From assembly GCA_009756935.1 (NCBI GenBank), contig VZDP01000002.1:325586-389585 (forward strand): 64,000 nt of DNA, in the 5' to 3' direction. Positions 33,128-46,218 of the stretch are shown piece by piece. A program made the translations under genes and the position numbers. The stretch's first letter is position 1. The number at the start of each line of letters is the position of its first letter. This DNA is from Mesomycoplasma ovipneumoniae (GTDB lineage Bacteria > Bacillota_I > Bacilli_A > Mycoplasmatales > Metamycoplasmataceae). Under the pieces are notes generated by a model. That model was not told where the DNA came from. It worked only from the letters and a program-made list of their open reading frames with translations, and searched no databases.

Positions 33128-36100
33128 TTAATAAGTAATTCTAAGTCAGGCTTTATCATGTGATACCCATGGGACAAAATAAGGATTTTCAGCATCGACT
33201 TGGAGTCCATCATAACCTTTTACTGGTAAGAGGTATTTATGTCCTCCTCCATTAGTAAGATTAAATTTATACTGTTGATTTGCATTATAAATATTACCAC
33301 CAACATCTTGCTTTAAAAAGCGATTTTGGGTAAAATTTGGCGGTAAATAAGGGAAAACTAGTAGACCCATGAAATTTAAATTTGTCCCAGCTTTTGGAAG
33401 TTCTTTTTCGGATCAGTTAGGAGGAGCTAAATTTATTCAAAGAGTCTGGTCATTAACGTTAATATCGTCTTGTAATCTTATAGGAAGACCGTTTTTATTT
33501 CCAAATAAATAGATTTTTCCTGTTTGATCGACAAAAGCTGCATAAGAAACAGTTGGCAAGATTTCCTGAAGTTTGACACCGAAGCCAATTTTATTTTCCG
33601 GATTGTTAAATTGAATTCTTAGTCATTTTCCGGCTGGGTCGTATTCAGCAGATTTTATACCAAAAGGATGGCGAGTTTGTTTTGTAAAAAGATCGGTAAG
33701 ATAACTACTCATGTCTCTATTTGCATACTGCACTCCATAAACTTGATCGGCTATATTTGGATTGGCCATACCTGGATTATTATCATTTCCAGTAACAAGA
33801 GTTCTAACAGGTCCGGTTGGGCCAATAAAAAAAGTTTTAGAATAATTTAAGTTGTTGGAACCAGCATTGTTAAAATCCTTATTTATTTTTTCGAAAAGTG
33901 ATCTTTGAAAGGCTTCAACTATTCCTCACCCTTGACTATTTTTATCATATTGTCTAACTTCTGATCCATGCCATACATTTCCGGATGGATTTGCCCAAAA
34001 GTTACCTCAATAAGGATCTTCCTTTTGAATTATTGGGGAGGTCATAAATGTAAGGTTTACATTGGCCGATAAAGTAGGTACTAATGGTTGGTAATCATTG
34101 ATGTTTTGGGTTCTTGTTTTATTTGGATTTAATAATTTTGGATAAATACTAATAATTTTTTTAGCAAACGCTTGAGGATTTGACCAATGATAAGTGATTA
34201 TTAAACCAATTTTTGTTATTTTATCTTTAACTTCAACTTTTGCTAGTCTAATGGTATAAAATTTATTATTAGACAAGTTCTCTATTGGAGTTGGTGTTGG
34301 TTCTAAAGTTTTAGGGATCTGCTTGGTTAATTCAATATATTCTTTATTTGGATTATTTATGAGATCACCAAATGGATTGGAAAGATTATAGTCATAACCT
34401 TTTAGATCAAAATCAAGATTATAAGTTGAAGATGAATCTTGGGCAAAACGATTAGAAGGAGCCGCACCGGTTATTCCAATATCATTCGATCCATCAACTT
34501 TATAAAGATTTGTTCCATTTTTTGATGGTTCACAAATTATACCTGCTTGAAAATCGAAAAAAATATTACTTGACAATTCAACTCATTTAGCTAAATCATT
34601 TGTACCTTGAATTTGAGCTTTACTAAATTGATCTCTTAATGGCCCTAAAAGATTTTTTGGATCTTCAAATTCCATTTCAATATAAGCACCAATTTGGTTT
34701 AGTGGCTTAATTTCAGATTTTTTGAGCAAAATTCTGTTTGTATATTTGGCAAAATCTTCAAGTTCGATTGTTTGAATTCGTGACACTTGACTATTTTGAG
34801 AATTAGAACCAGAAGAATAGGCTTCAGGGTCTGGGTTTTTGTTGTCTGTCTGATTAGTATTAATATTACTTATAATTTTTGAAAATACTGATTGTGATCG
34901 ATTGTCATTATCTCTAAAATATTTATATTGAATAGCAACACGCATCTTGTAATATGATAGCCAAGATGCATCACCTTTAAGAGTAAAAGCAAAATAACGA
35001 CGATAAGGGTTAAAATCAGTATTATTTTGGTTATTTAATTGTTGTAGCTCATTGTTATATTCTACTAATGCCTTAACCCCGTCAAGTGCATTTTTTTGTC
35101 TTTCTAATTCAATCTTTTGTTTCTCGATTGCTTTCTTAATTTCAATACCTTCGGCGATTAATTCGCGTTTATATTCTTCTTGGAAACTAGTAGTTGCTAG
35201 TTTTTTAAGTAATTCAATACGCTTTTTATCCTGAGTTTCAAAGTTTTGGATATCGTTCTCAATTGTTTTAATTTTTTGGTCGAGAATATCTTTTTGAATT
35301 AAAAGTCGTTGTAATTCAGGGTTTTCAGTATATTCAATTGGTGGACCGGTTAACTCACGTGGATTATATAATTCAACTAATGAACCTGTATTGTTTGGTT
35401 CATATTTTGCCACTTGTTCTCAACTTGAGGCATCATTAGTATTATTCTTTTTATCTTTATCTTCAACTCCCTCAAGAATTAGTTTTCAATCTTTCATTGA
35501 TGATTCATCAATTGCTAGATAAGGATCATCAAAAGCAAAATAAATAGTTTGTTCAAAAGTGTCTTCTTTTCCTGAGTGATTGTAAAAATTAGTAATTCCA
35601 GCTTTTACTAATGGAGGCTGAGCTAACTGAGTTGTAAACTCAAGATTATTAGTATTAGGGGCAGTAGCTTGGGTATCATCAAGATTTAAAGTAAGTTGCT
35701 TTGAACCATCAGTTTCAACTGTTTTAATTTGAGTAATTTTATAAGTTGTTGAAGGATAGAAATTAGCATCATTAGCATCGGTGACTTGTTGGTTGACTAG
35801 ACTTGCAACAAGTGCATTTTTGCTATTTTCAAATCTGACATTAAAGTCATATTCTCTTTCATGGTTGTTATTATCACCAGATTTTAATTCTGTGCCATTA
35901 GGACCTAGTGGCTTAAATTTAACTTTAATTTGTTTATTATTTAGTGATCACATTGAAACTGGATCTAAATTTAGGGTTAAATTTTCAGGAACATATTCAG
36001 GTTTAGGAGTAGGAGTAGGAGGGTTGGTGGTACTATAATTTCTAGGTGCTTGGGTTAAAATAATTCTTTCAGGTGAGAGTTCAGTAAAAGAGGTTTTAAA

Positions 36101-39100
36101 TACTTTTGCATCAGTGCTAGCTTTTGTTGAGGCTCCACCACCAGATCCTTCCAATTTAAGTCTATAATTATCTTCACCAAAAGGAATTTCAAGATCTTGA
36201 CCTTGAAGTTTTAAAATTTTGTACTCAAGATTTGGAATTAAATTATCTAAATCATATTCAATTTCAAATCTAGATTTATCTTTAAAAGTTGTAACTTGTG
36301 ATTGGGTAATTAAAGTAATTGGAATTTTACTTGTTGTTTGTTGGTTTGGATCAGGTTGAATAGATAAAACAATTGGATTTTTAACAACACGATCAAAGTT
36401 AGCAGGATCACCTTTTAATTTAATTTTTAATTTTGCACTTGTATCTGTAAGATTAGAAACAACTAAAGATTCAATAACAGTTGGAATAATAACTTCTGAC
36501 TCGAGTTTAGGAGCATACTCTAAATTATATTGTCTTTCAGGAACGGTAACAACAATATCTTCAGGACGTTTACCTTTAAGATCGGTAGTTGATGAAACTC
36601 CTTTGAGTGTAAATTCAAAACCAATTTTGGTTCCTGGTTGGATTTGATTTGGAGCTTTAGTAGCTAAATCAATATCAACTTTATAAGGAGTTGCTGTTTT
36701 AGCTGGATCTTTAGTTACTTGTAGATCTTGAATTGTAGTTATATCAGTATTATTGTTTTTATTTTTAATTTTAACATCAAATGTTGCACCGTCTAAAAAT
36801 GAATTGTCATTGTCAAAATAAAGATTTACATTTCCAAAAACTTTTGACCCATCTTCTTTTGTAGGATTAAGTCCTCCTGAATTTTGGGTAGAACCTGAAC
36901 TTCCAGTATTTCCCCCATTAGTTCCAGTTTTTAAGCCAGTAACCTCTAAGTCAGCAAGGAAAATTTGTTGAACTGTTGGTGTAAATTTTAAATTTGTTGA
37001 ACTAGCTAAATGATCAATTTTAACTCCACCAATTTGAAAGTTTTTAATGTCATAAGTGTGGAATCTATCAAGGTTGTTTAATTTAAAAGTAACTGTCCCT
37101 TTTGTTGGGTCATATTGTTCTTGGGAAATAAAGCTAATTTCTTTTCTATCCGCTGTAGTTCCGGGAGCAGTACCTGCCGCCGGAGCCGCTGTAGAAGCAT
37201 CTGAACGAACAATAGTAATTGTTGCAAAACTTCTTGGAATTTGTAAAAAATGTTTATTAAAATTAAATTCTAAAGTTGCTGATCTTCCGTCGGCATCTGT
37301 ATTATCATCTTGGGAAAAATTAGTTGCTTCTTGATATGCAAATTGAGCTTTAGTTTCAAAAAATGGAATTTTTTGATTATCAGGAGCCTTTTTGACCTCA
37401 ACTGAGTCAAATTTGGCAACTTCCATTTGACCTGGACCTAAAGTTGTTGGTCTAACTGTATTTCTTCGAGCATCAACAGTTTTAATTTTTAAATTAGAGT
37501 TTGAATTTGCTAATGCACCCCCTGAATCTGGTGTGGTAGCTTCTTTAATTGTAAATTTAGTAATTTCGTAAGTTTTATTTGGGGCTAAACTAGCTTGTGT
37601 TGTAGGATCTTTTGAACTATTATTATCAATTGTTACTCGTGAAATTGGACCATCAGGAATAAAACTAAATTTAGTTACTGGAGGAGTAGTGGCTCTAGCA
37701 CCTCTACCTGGTGGAGTAGTTGGTGCTGTTTGGTCAAGTTTTTCGGTAATTTCAAGTTCAACTTTGTGTTTGTTTCTTCAAAGATATTCGTCTTTTTCGT
37801 CAAATTGGAAAATAACATTTGCTGCAGTATCTTGATAGGCACCAACTTGGGAAAAATTAGTAAGTCAAGCTTTTTTTCCTGGAGTTGTAAACTGAGTTTT
37901 GTCAACTCTGTTAGTTTTATACTCAGAAAGTTCAATTTTTTGATCTTTATAAGCAAAAAACTCAATATTATAAAGTGAAGCTTTATTTAAATTAGTTTCA
38001 AAAGTAGCAACATAAAAATGTGAAGCGCCTGTTTGTCTTCCTGAATCATTTAATTTTTTAATTGAACTAGCTTTTCTTATTTGTTCATATTTTTTAAGAG
38101 ACTCATTGTATAGTTGTACTCTAAAATTATTTTTATCACTATCTTGGTCAGATAGATCTTCTGAAGAAATAAAGTATGCATAAATTGTTGCATCAATTCC
38201 TGAAAACTTATCTTTTTCTTCAACATAAATTAACTGATCATACAAGGCAATTGGACTTGTTTGAATAATTGATGTTTCATTAATTGTTTTGTTGCCTTGT
38301 GAAGTATCACTATCAAAAGTCGCTAAAGAATTATAATTTGAGTTAAAATCAACAAGATTTTGAGTTGAAACACTTCGTCTTACCCGACCAGAAGTTGAAC
38401 CTGGTTTTTGAATTAGTTCAACTTTTGTGATTTTATAATTATAAGTTTCAAATAATTTGTTTTGATCAATTATCTTGTCTTCAGTAGAAATGCTTCGCTC
38501 AATACCTTGTGGCTTAGTTGAAAGTGTATTAGTGTCACGATCAACTCTTAGTCTTGTAGCAGCTTCTGGTATAATTAGTGTTTTTTGACCGTTAGTATAC
38601 TTATCTGTAAGCTCAACGCTAACAGTTGAGTCAGAATTAATTATTCCATTAACAGTTGAAGTTGTTACATTTCTGCTTGTCTTATCAATCCGTTGGTAAG
38701 AAACTCTAACGGTATAATTTTCTAAATATTGGGCAACTTGATCATCAAGGGTAATTTTAACATTAGCTGTTTTTTTGCTTGAATTGTAAGTTGAGTCAAT
38801 TTTTTTAACACTAAAGCTAGTTGGGGTTGTTCGAAATAGTTTGTCTTCGTATTTAACTGACTTATCATCAAAGGCAATTACTTGTTCAGCATTGTTATTA
38901 TCTGCATAATTAACTGAAACAATTTGGTAATAATTTAGTGTTTTTAAATTATTTGCCCTAAAAGTATACTCAGAAGTACTTGATCCTGCTGCTGGACGAC
39001 CAATTAAATCTGCTTTGTGTTCTTGACCATCGGTAATGTCAATATAATGCAATTTAATTGTTGGTGATTGAGCATCCAATAATAAAGTTGAATTTAATGT

Positions 39101-42100
39101 AATTCTTAATTCAGCATTAGTTCCTGAAAGATTAACTTTTTCAACTGCACTAATAAATGAAGCTGTATCAAAAGTAGTCTTAACTGCAGGGGCTGGGACA
39201 GAAGCAGGTACTGTTGGATCTTGAAGCGGACTTGTTGAGATATTTACATTTAAAAAGTTAGTATTAGCTAGAGTTGCCGCTTGAGAATCAGCAGGGGAAG
39301 TTGCAGGAGCCGGAGCAGCTGGAGCAGCTGCAGAACCCGCAGGAGCTGTACCTGCAACTTGAGAACCATCTTGGAATTGACTAGCTCCAGAAGAAGAACT
39401 ATCAAAAACACTAAGACTACGACGTGAACGAGCCAAAGGAACAAGACTTGAAGGCTGACTTGCTGAGTGTGTTTTGGTTGAATCAGTTGAAGTTATTGTG
39501 TTTAGCGGGAAAAATTTAACTACTTTTTGGTTTTGATCTACATCTGGAATAAACTCAAGTTTTGAAATTTCAAAACGACTTCCTACCGGAACCTTAGTTG
39601 CTAAATTATCTTTATTAATTCGAAAAACAGCAAGACCATCTTGGTCAACAGTTGTCTCAACACTAAGATCAGGATCGTCGGCACCTGCGGCTTGGAATTT
39701 TTTAAATGTTAGTCTAACTTTATTGTTAACTAAAAATCAGTTTTTATTAATATCAAAAACCATTCTTAGAACCGCACCATGACGTTTAAATTCAGTTTGG
39801 GCAATATAATTAGGAGTAACATCCCGGGCAGTTGTTGCAAATTCTTTTTGGTCTTCAGTAAGAGTATTTAAAAATCCAAGGCGAACGCCGTTGACAAAAA
39901 TATCAACAATTGAATAAACTGTATATTTTTCTAGATCTTCTAATAAAAATTTAACAGTAGCTACGTTGTTTTGTTCATCAAAACTAATTTGGGCACCTGC
40001 CTGAGAAATTGCACCGGTACGATTTGACTTTACAACTAATTTAATGTCTTGGGCTGCATTATTGGCTTTAGATCCGCTACCAACATAATCTTTGAAAAAT
40101 TGTTTTGGATCTTTAATTTTAAGCTCAATACCAGCTTGAGTATCAGTTAAATTAGTTTGCTCGAGGGTTAAGCTAGGCATTTTTGCTTTTAATTCTTGTT
40201 CGAGTAAAGTTTTGTCAATTTTAATTTCAGAAATTAAAGACTTTGTTGAAAAGAATTTTTTGTGTTTGTCTTCAACTTCAGTTTTGTCAAAAACTACATT
40301 AATATTATTTGCAACTGGACTTGCCTCAGGAGCTTGACGCCGAACACGACGCCCAAGTGAACGAGTATTGCGAACTTGTACTTTTTTAGATAATTTTAAA
40401 TCTTTAACTTCATAAGTACTTGCCTCATCAAGACCATCAATTGTAAATACAGCCTGATTATTTGAAACAGTAACTTTGCTTGATTTTTTAACTTCAGTGT
40501 CTTTAGTTTTTAGAACATATTCAAGTTCAGCTTCAAATTGTTCATTTAAAATATCATCATTAACTGAGTCAAAAAAGACTGTAAGTTCAACACTTGTCTC
40601 TGAGACATCAACATAAGAAATATTTTTAACACTAACAGTGGTTAGTTGTGTTACAAATGTCTTAGGTTGATCAACTATATTTGCTGCAAAAGGAATTGAA
40701 TAAATACCATTTGGCCGAACAACAGAAATTGAACTAACTTCGTATTTTGTTAGTTTTTCTAAATTATTATTAAATTCAAATTCAACTGAAGCAGAAGTTT
40801 CAGCTTTTTGCCCAGCAACTGAATCTTTAGCATTAATTTTTGCTGAAGCTAGTACTATTTTCCCAGTTTGTTTGTTAATTAATGTTAATGTTGCAAGTTG
40901 ATCTTTTTTTAGTTTTAGTATTTCATTATTTGAGTTAGAAAATTCAACTTTAATTTTTGCTGACTGTTGTTTGTCAATGTTGGTTGTTGAATCAGCTGGG
41001 TTAAATTCAATACTTGAGACAACAACGTCAGTTGCAAATTTTAGAGTTTTTTGGTTTGAATCAGCAGTAATTTCAGCTGATTTTGCATTTGCATCACTTT
41101 GGGCTAGAAAATCATTAACTATTTTAAATTTAGGACCGCTTGATTTATATTGATCATTTGTTTTTACATCAGATTTGTTTGCCAAACTTAAAAGGGCAAT
41201 TTTAAAGTCTTTACCTTCAGCAAGACCGTCAAAAGTAATTTCAGCTTTTAGCCGTCCGTCGTCTAGTTTTTGAATTTGAACTGTTTTTTTAGTGTTGGTG
41301 GTTGCACTTTGGGTCAAAGCATCAACGGTAACAAGTTGAGCAACCGGATCACCATCTTGCTTAATTTCAACGTCAATATTTTTACCAGCTAAATAAGAGT
41401 CTCTAATTGGGTCAAAATAAATTTCGGCCTTAACAGAGTTTTGTTTAATATCTGAATAGACAAGATTTTTAACTTCAATACTATCAACATTTACAACAAA
41501 ACTTTTAGTACTATCTTCTTTAAAATTATTCTCATCTTTAAAAATTAAATAATCAGGACGAGAATAGTCATTTACTGAAACTAGTTCGTATTTTACTGCT
41601 CGATCAAGATTTGAAAAAGTAAATTCAGCTTCAACTTGACCGTCTTTTTCTTTTGCTGGAGCACTTGAGGCTACAATTGCATCAGTTTGGGTATTTTTTA
41701 TTAAAAGGGTTAGCTGTTTTTTTGTACCAGCAACTTGCTGTAAGAGTAATTTTTGGGCATCGGCAAAAGTTAGCTTTACTTTAACAGTCTCTTCTTTATT
41801 TGAAGTTACGCTAAAAGTTTTTAGCTCAGGAGATGAGTAGAATTTTTCAGACGCAATACTTGTTTTTTCAAGATTTGGATTGTAATTGTCAAGCCTTTTT
41901 TGGAATAAAAAGCCAACTGAAGTTTGAATATCTTTATTTTTTGTCTCGTTAGTAATACTTAAAATTGAATACTCTGAACCAGCCTCAACTGAATTATCAA
42001 AATTTAATTTCAATACTAAATTTGAATCAACAGTCCCACTTGCCTCGATAGTTTTTTTATCTTTTGAATTTTGAAGAACAACTTTGATTTTGTCTCCGGT

Positions 42101-45100
42101 CAAAAAAGTATCACTAACTGGGTCAAATGATAATTCAATTGCCATTTTATTATGAGACTGGGCAGTTTGGACTACTTTGATAATTTTTGCTGTACTTGCG
42201 ACCGTAGCAAAATTACGCTGTGGAGCAGATTCTTCTTTTAATTGCTCATTAAATTCAATTTTTTGGCCATCAAGCAAAATCTCACTAACTGTATAGTGGC
42301 TTAATTTGTCAAGATTTTGAACATCAAATTCAACTTTGTTAAGACCGTCTTGGAATTTAATTTCATCAGCCTGAGCTGAGGCAACCGTTCCGGTTGCGTT
42401 ATTTTTAAGGAAAATAACGGCTTTTTTTAGTGAAGAATTTGCTCTTTTATTGTAGTTTGGATCTTTTGTGGTAAAATTAACTGTCAATTTTGCACTGTCT
42501 TGAGTAGGCTCAGCTGAAATTGAAGCTATATCACTTAGGGTATAAAAATGAGGTAAGTCATCAGTTTCATTTTGGTTTAGGTCAATAAATTTATACTCTA
42601 AATTATTAAAAGCCTCATCTTGGCCTGGGGCTGGATCTAATTTGAAAAAAGTATATTTTTTCCCAGGACTAAGATTTTCTAATTTAACTGAAAGGATGTT
42701 ATTGCTAAGAACTGAATATTCAGGAGTTGAACTTGTATCTAAAGGTTTAGATTTAATTTCTTGGCCGTCTTCAGATTTAAAAATTGCATTAAATTTTTTA
42801 CCATTTAAATATCTGTTGAAATTTGGATCAATATAAATTGAAGCATTAGCACTTGTTAGGCTAATTGACTCAAAGTTTGCTCCGATTATTTTAACTTTTT
42901 GGAAGGTAGTTGTAAATCTTGCATTTAAGTCAAGAATTCCTTCTGAACTGAAAAAGTCAGTTTTTCCGAGTATTTCAACATCAGCAACTTGGTATTGAGT
43001 CTTAGGATCAAGATCTTTAAGATCAAAATACATAACAAGCTTGTCGTCTTGTAACTCGTGCCGAGTCGGGCTAACAGCAGCAGAACCTGTCTGACTAACA
43101 GGAACAGTCTTTGCTAATTGAGCAAGATTTAAGTTAATTGTTTCTGTTAAGTTAGTAAAGCCTGGCTGACCAAAGACGATTTTGGCATTTAGATCTAAAT
43201 TGGCCTCTTGGATATTTTTAAAATCACCATTAATTGTTACCTTAGCAACTGCACTTGTCTGGTCAACGTTTTCAAAGCTAATGTCTGAAACATAATATTT
43301 GACAAAAAACTCATCAAAAGGTAAGTTTTGCTGGGTTTTTTTGTTAGGATCAAAATTGATTGCTACCGCAACCTCTGGATAGTCAGAAATTACGATTTTC
43401 TCAAGTTTATATGTTGTTGAGCTCTCAAAGTTTTCAAGTTCAAATTTAATCTCTGAACCCTGAGGAATACTTGCTTTTGATTTATAGACTTTTTGGGGCT
43501 CATCTTTTTTGTGATAGTATAAATAAAGCTCTTTGTCGTTTAAAAAAGATGAATCAAGACCAAAGCCAAAAGTGTATTCAACTTTTGAGGCAAGAATTTT
43601 TGGCTCTAATTTAATAAAAGTCTTTAGATCTGAAATTGAAGTAATAAAATTACGACTTGCTGAGCCAGTCTCAAGGCTGTTGTCCCAAGCTAAATTTAAA
43701 TAATCATAGCCATCTCTGTTTTTGGCAAAAACAGAATTTGGACTTAGGCCATCAAAAACAACCTTGCTAAGACCGTACTTTGTTTTATTGGTTAGCCCTT
43801 TTGGCTCAAAGCTAATTTGGTAAGAATTTGTCTCGTCAGTTTTTCTAAAAACACCACTAACTGGCAGAATTGAACTGTCATCTAAATATAAATGCGCTTT
43901 TGTTCCCTCAAGATTATCAACTGAGACAACAGATAAGTCAACTTTAGAAAAAGTCGCTCCGGTTGCAATTTTTGACTCAACAATTGCCGCTGGTGTATGA
44001 AAGTTTTTAATAAAAGTTTGGCCAAATTCAACTTTAGAAGACTCAAGCTCAAAACTCTCAATTTGATAAGATGACCCTGGAGCTAAATTACTAAGGTCAA
44101 AGCTTGCTAAATTAGCGGCAAAAAATGAACTGACACTGAATTTTTGGCCTGTTAAAATATTTGTATAGTTTAGTTTTATTGGCTTGTTTTCCAAATTAGG
44201 GCTTGAGTCCAGAGTTGAAAAATTAACTGTAAGTCTTTTTGAGTCAAAACTTAAATTTTGGTCAATTAAAGACTCAGCACGATAATTATATTTGCCTGTT
44301 GTTGCTTCAAAAAGTTTTTCTTTTTGGGCATCTTGTTCGTAGTTAATCTCTGGAGCTAGGGCAATTTTTTGCATTGGCACAAGCGGGATGTCACTAGCTG
44401 GGGCAGAACTGTCAACATAACGAATTGCACTAATTTTATAATCCATTCCCGGGTGAAGATTTTCGAGGCTAAATTCAGCCACTCCGTTTTTAACGGTTGC
44501 TGAATCGACATAAGAAGTGTGAATTTCCTGGGAATTGCTGAGCACATCAGTGGGTGCTGATTGATTTTTTAGGACATAATAATACTCTAGGGCAACTTTT
44601 TTACCCTCAAGATTAGCAGCCTCGTCGGCAAATTTTAGTGAAACTGAGGCACTAGAAGGAGTTTTGGTTTGAAAATTAATTGTTGAAACTGCAGGTGGAG
44701 TATCGACAAAATTGGTAACATTTTGACCAAAGGCAATTACTTTTTTGGCAGAAAATCTTTTTTGCTTTTTATCATCAAGATAAACTTTTAGATAGTATCT
44801 TTTTCCAAAACTAAGACCGTTATAATTTGAAGATAGCCGTCAAGTTCGACTAAATTCATCATAAATGGCTTTGTGTGAAACAATTACGTCTTTTCCTTGC
44901 TCATCAGCTGTAAAGTCAACATTTAAATCTTGATAATTTAGTTTATATGAATCTAAATCACTTAGGGCAAATTCAAGTTCATAACCAATATTATCACGAT
45001 TAATATGTTTAAAATCAACAATATTATATTGAAGTGTATTTCAAGACTTTAAAAGGAAAGGAAGAAAACTGAGTGAACCAATACTAAGACCACCAAAGGC

Positions 45101-45178
45101 AAGCAGTGAAAGTATGATTGCACGTTTTTTAGTTGCTTTCATTAATTTTTTCTCTTTTTTTGTTAGATTTTCAGCCAT
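33128..45178 (-). CDS. Giant DUF1410-type repeat surface protein, 4016 aa
   Basis: One open frame of 4017 codons from ATG 45176-45178 (GAGGAG 7 nt upstream) to TAA 33128-33130, interrupted only by TGA Trp codons. Residues 1-45: lysine-rich start and a single hydrophobic helix (AIILSLLAFGGLSIGSL), no lipobox. Then roughly 25 modules of ~115-130 aa with conserved F.L.NL.PG..Y.I and D..L..K....L.Y, the mycoplasma DUF1410-like fold. Processing-like basic motifs occur at 40333-40361 (GRRVRRQ), 39411-39434 (ARSRRS) and 38365-38390 (GRVRRS). A coiled coil (QKDILDQKIKTIENDIQNFE) lies near residues 3280-3375 and a distinct C-terminal domain ends the protein. Likely a surface adhesin or decoy; no function is demonstrated by the sequence. 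Confidence 0.88.
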
Positions 45179-45327
45179 AATTACTCCTCTTTTTATATAA
45201 TACAGATTTTGTTTTAATTTTACCATTTTTTTGTCTATTAATGACAAAAAACAAAGCTTGAAATTATTTCAACTTTGTTTCTTTAAATAAAAAATAGATA
45301 GGTAAAATAAATTTTAGACTTTACTAG

Positions 45328-45537
45328 ATATTTCAATAGTATGTCTTAATTATAACAAAATACTTTAAGATCCAAAGAAAATAAAAAAATATTTTTAGTA
45401 ATTAAACATTTTAGTAAATATCTCGATAAGTATGACCTTATTATACCAAAATACTTTAAGATCAAAAGAAAAAAGTAAATAAAAAAGTAAATAAAAAAGT
45501 ATTTTTAGTAATCAAAGATTTTAGGCAAAAATTAATC
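45328..45537 (-). promoter_or_regulatory. Tandemly duplicated extended -10 promoters of the giant surface-protein operon
   Basis: Two imperfect direct repeats (45328-45417 and 45418-45537) each contain, on the minus strand, an extended -10: TGTTATAAT (45349-45357) and TGGTATAAT (45440-45448), both preceded by CTTAAAGTATTTTG. They lie 170 and 260 bp upstream of ATG 45178. Differences between copies include a GTAAATAAAAAA duplication. Confidence 0.6.
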
Positions 45538-45540
45538 GGC

Positions 45541-46105
45541 AAAAAAATTTTTAAAAAAATGCTTGGTCAAAAATAAAATTATGTTATAATAACACTCACT
45601 AAGAATAATTAATAAATTTTGATATTGAATTAAGGGGGAATTAGTTATGTTTTTTGCATAAAAAAATCAGAAAATGCGAATTATCCATTATATTTTTAAA
45701 TATGATGGAATGCCTTAAATTTAACCGTTTAGAAATCTATAAATTTAGGGCTTTTGGTTATTGTTCTTTCAAAACTTCATATGTTTTTTTAGGCTCGATG
45801 CAAATAAAAACGAGTTTTCTATTTGCATTGAGTTTAAATAGTAGTTGTATTTTTTTATGATTTTTGTCAGTGTTTTAAACTAAAAAAGTAGTTTAAAAAT
45901 TTCATAATTTTGCTTTTTAAGTTAAAATTTTAGCTTTTTTAGTTTGCTTTATTTGATTAATAAGTAGATTTTTCTTTCGTGAGTGTTAGATTTAAAATTT
46001 AGTGTTTTTGCTTTGATAGTTATTTTTCCTGAGTTTGCCAAAAAAGTTAAAAAAGTGCCAAAACAGACTTTTTTAAGATTATCTCATCAAACTGGAAAAC
46101 TCGGG
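45541..46105 (+). repeat. Repeat R, copy 7 (long form; points into HTH-methylase remnant)
   Basis: Plus-strand copy: -35 TTGGTC (45563-45568), 16-nt spacer, -10 TATAAT (45585-45590), TAAGGGGGA Shine-Dalgarno, start-stop ORF MFFA (45647-45661), hairpins, long-form extension (45890-46020), AAGTGCC...AGACTTTTTT terminator-like sequence and end CTCATCAAACTGGAAAACTCGGG (46080-46103). Upstream of the -35 the poly-A is replaced by A7T5A7. It is the most complete long copy. Confidence 0.82.
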
Positions 46106-46157
46106 AAAATAATTTGAACTTTAGTTTTTATATTGCGTTAAACTTACAATTTAGGAA

Positions 46158-46187
46158 CTTGAGGAAACTCAAGTTTTTTGCTATAAT
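46158..46187 (+). promoter_or_regulatory. Promoter with palindromic operator before the HTH gene
   Basis: -35 TTGAGG (46159-46164), 17-nt spacer, extended -10 TGCTATAAT ending 46187. The perfect palindrome CTTGAG-GAAA-CTCAAG (46158-46173) covers the -35. Position and symmetry fit an operator bound by the encoded XRE-type HTH, as with R-M controller circuits. A GGGGA ribosome site follows at 46210-46214. Confidence 0.55.
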
Positions 46188-46218
46188 TAAACAGTATAAA
46201 AAGGCAATAGGGGATTGT

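Noticed and set aside
35781..42836. Plus-strand ORFs opposite the giant genes
   Set aside because: They are antisense shadows without ribosome sites or recognisable content.
21857..45178. Many separate short genes in the surface-protein locus
   Set aside because: The breaks are TGA codons, which are Trp here; frames join into two giant genes.
45654..45860. 68-aa ORF in repeat copy 7
   Set aside because: The frame is not kept in the other repeat copies, has no ribosome site, and reads through both conserved hairpins.
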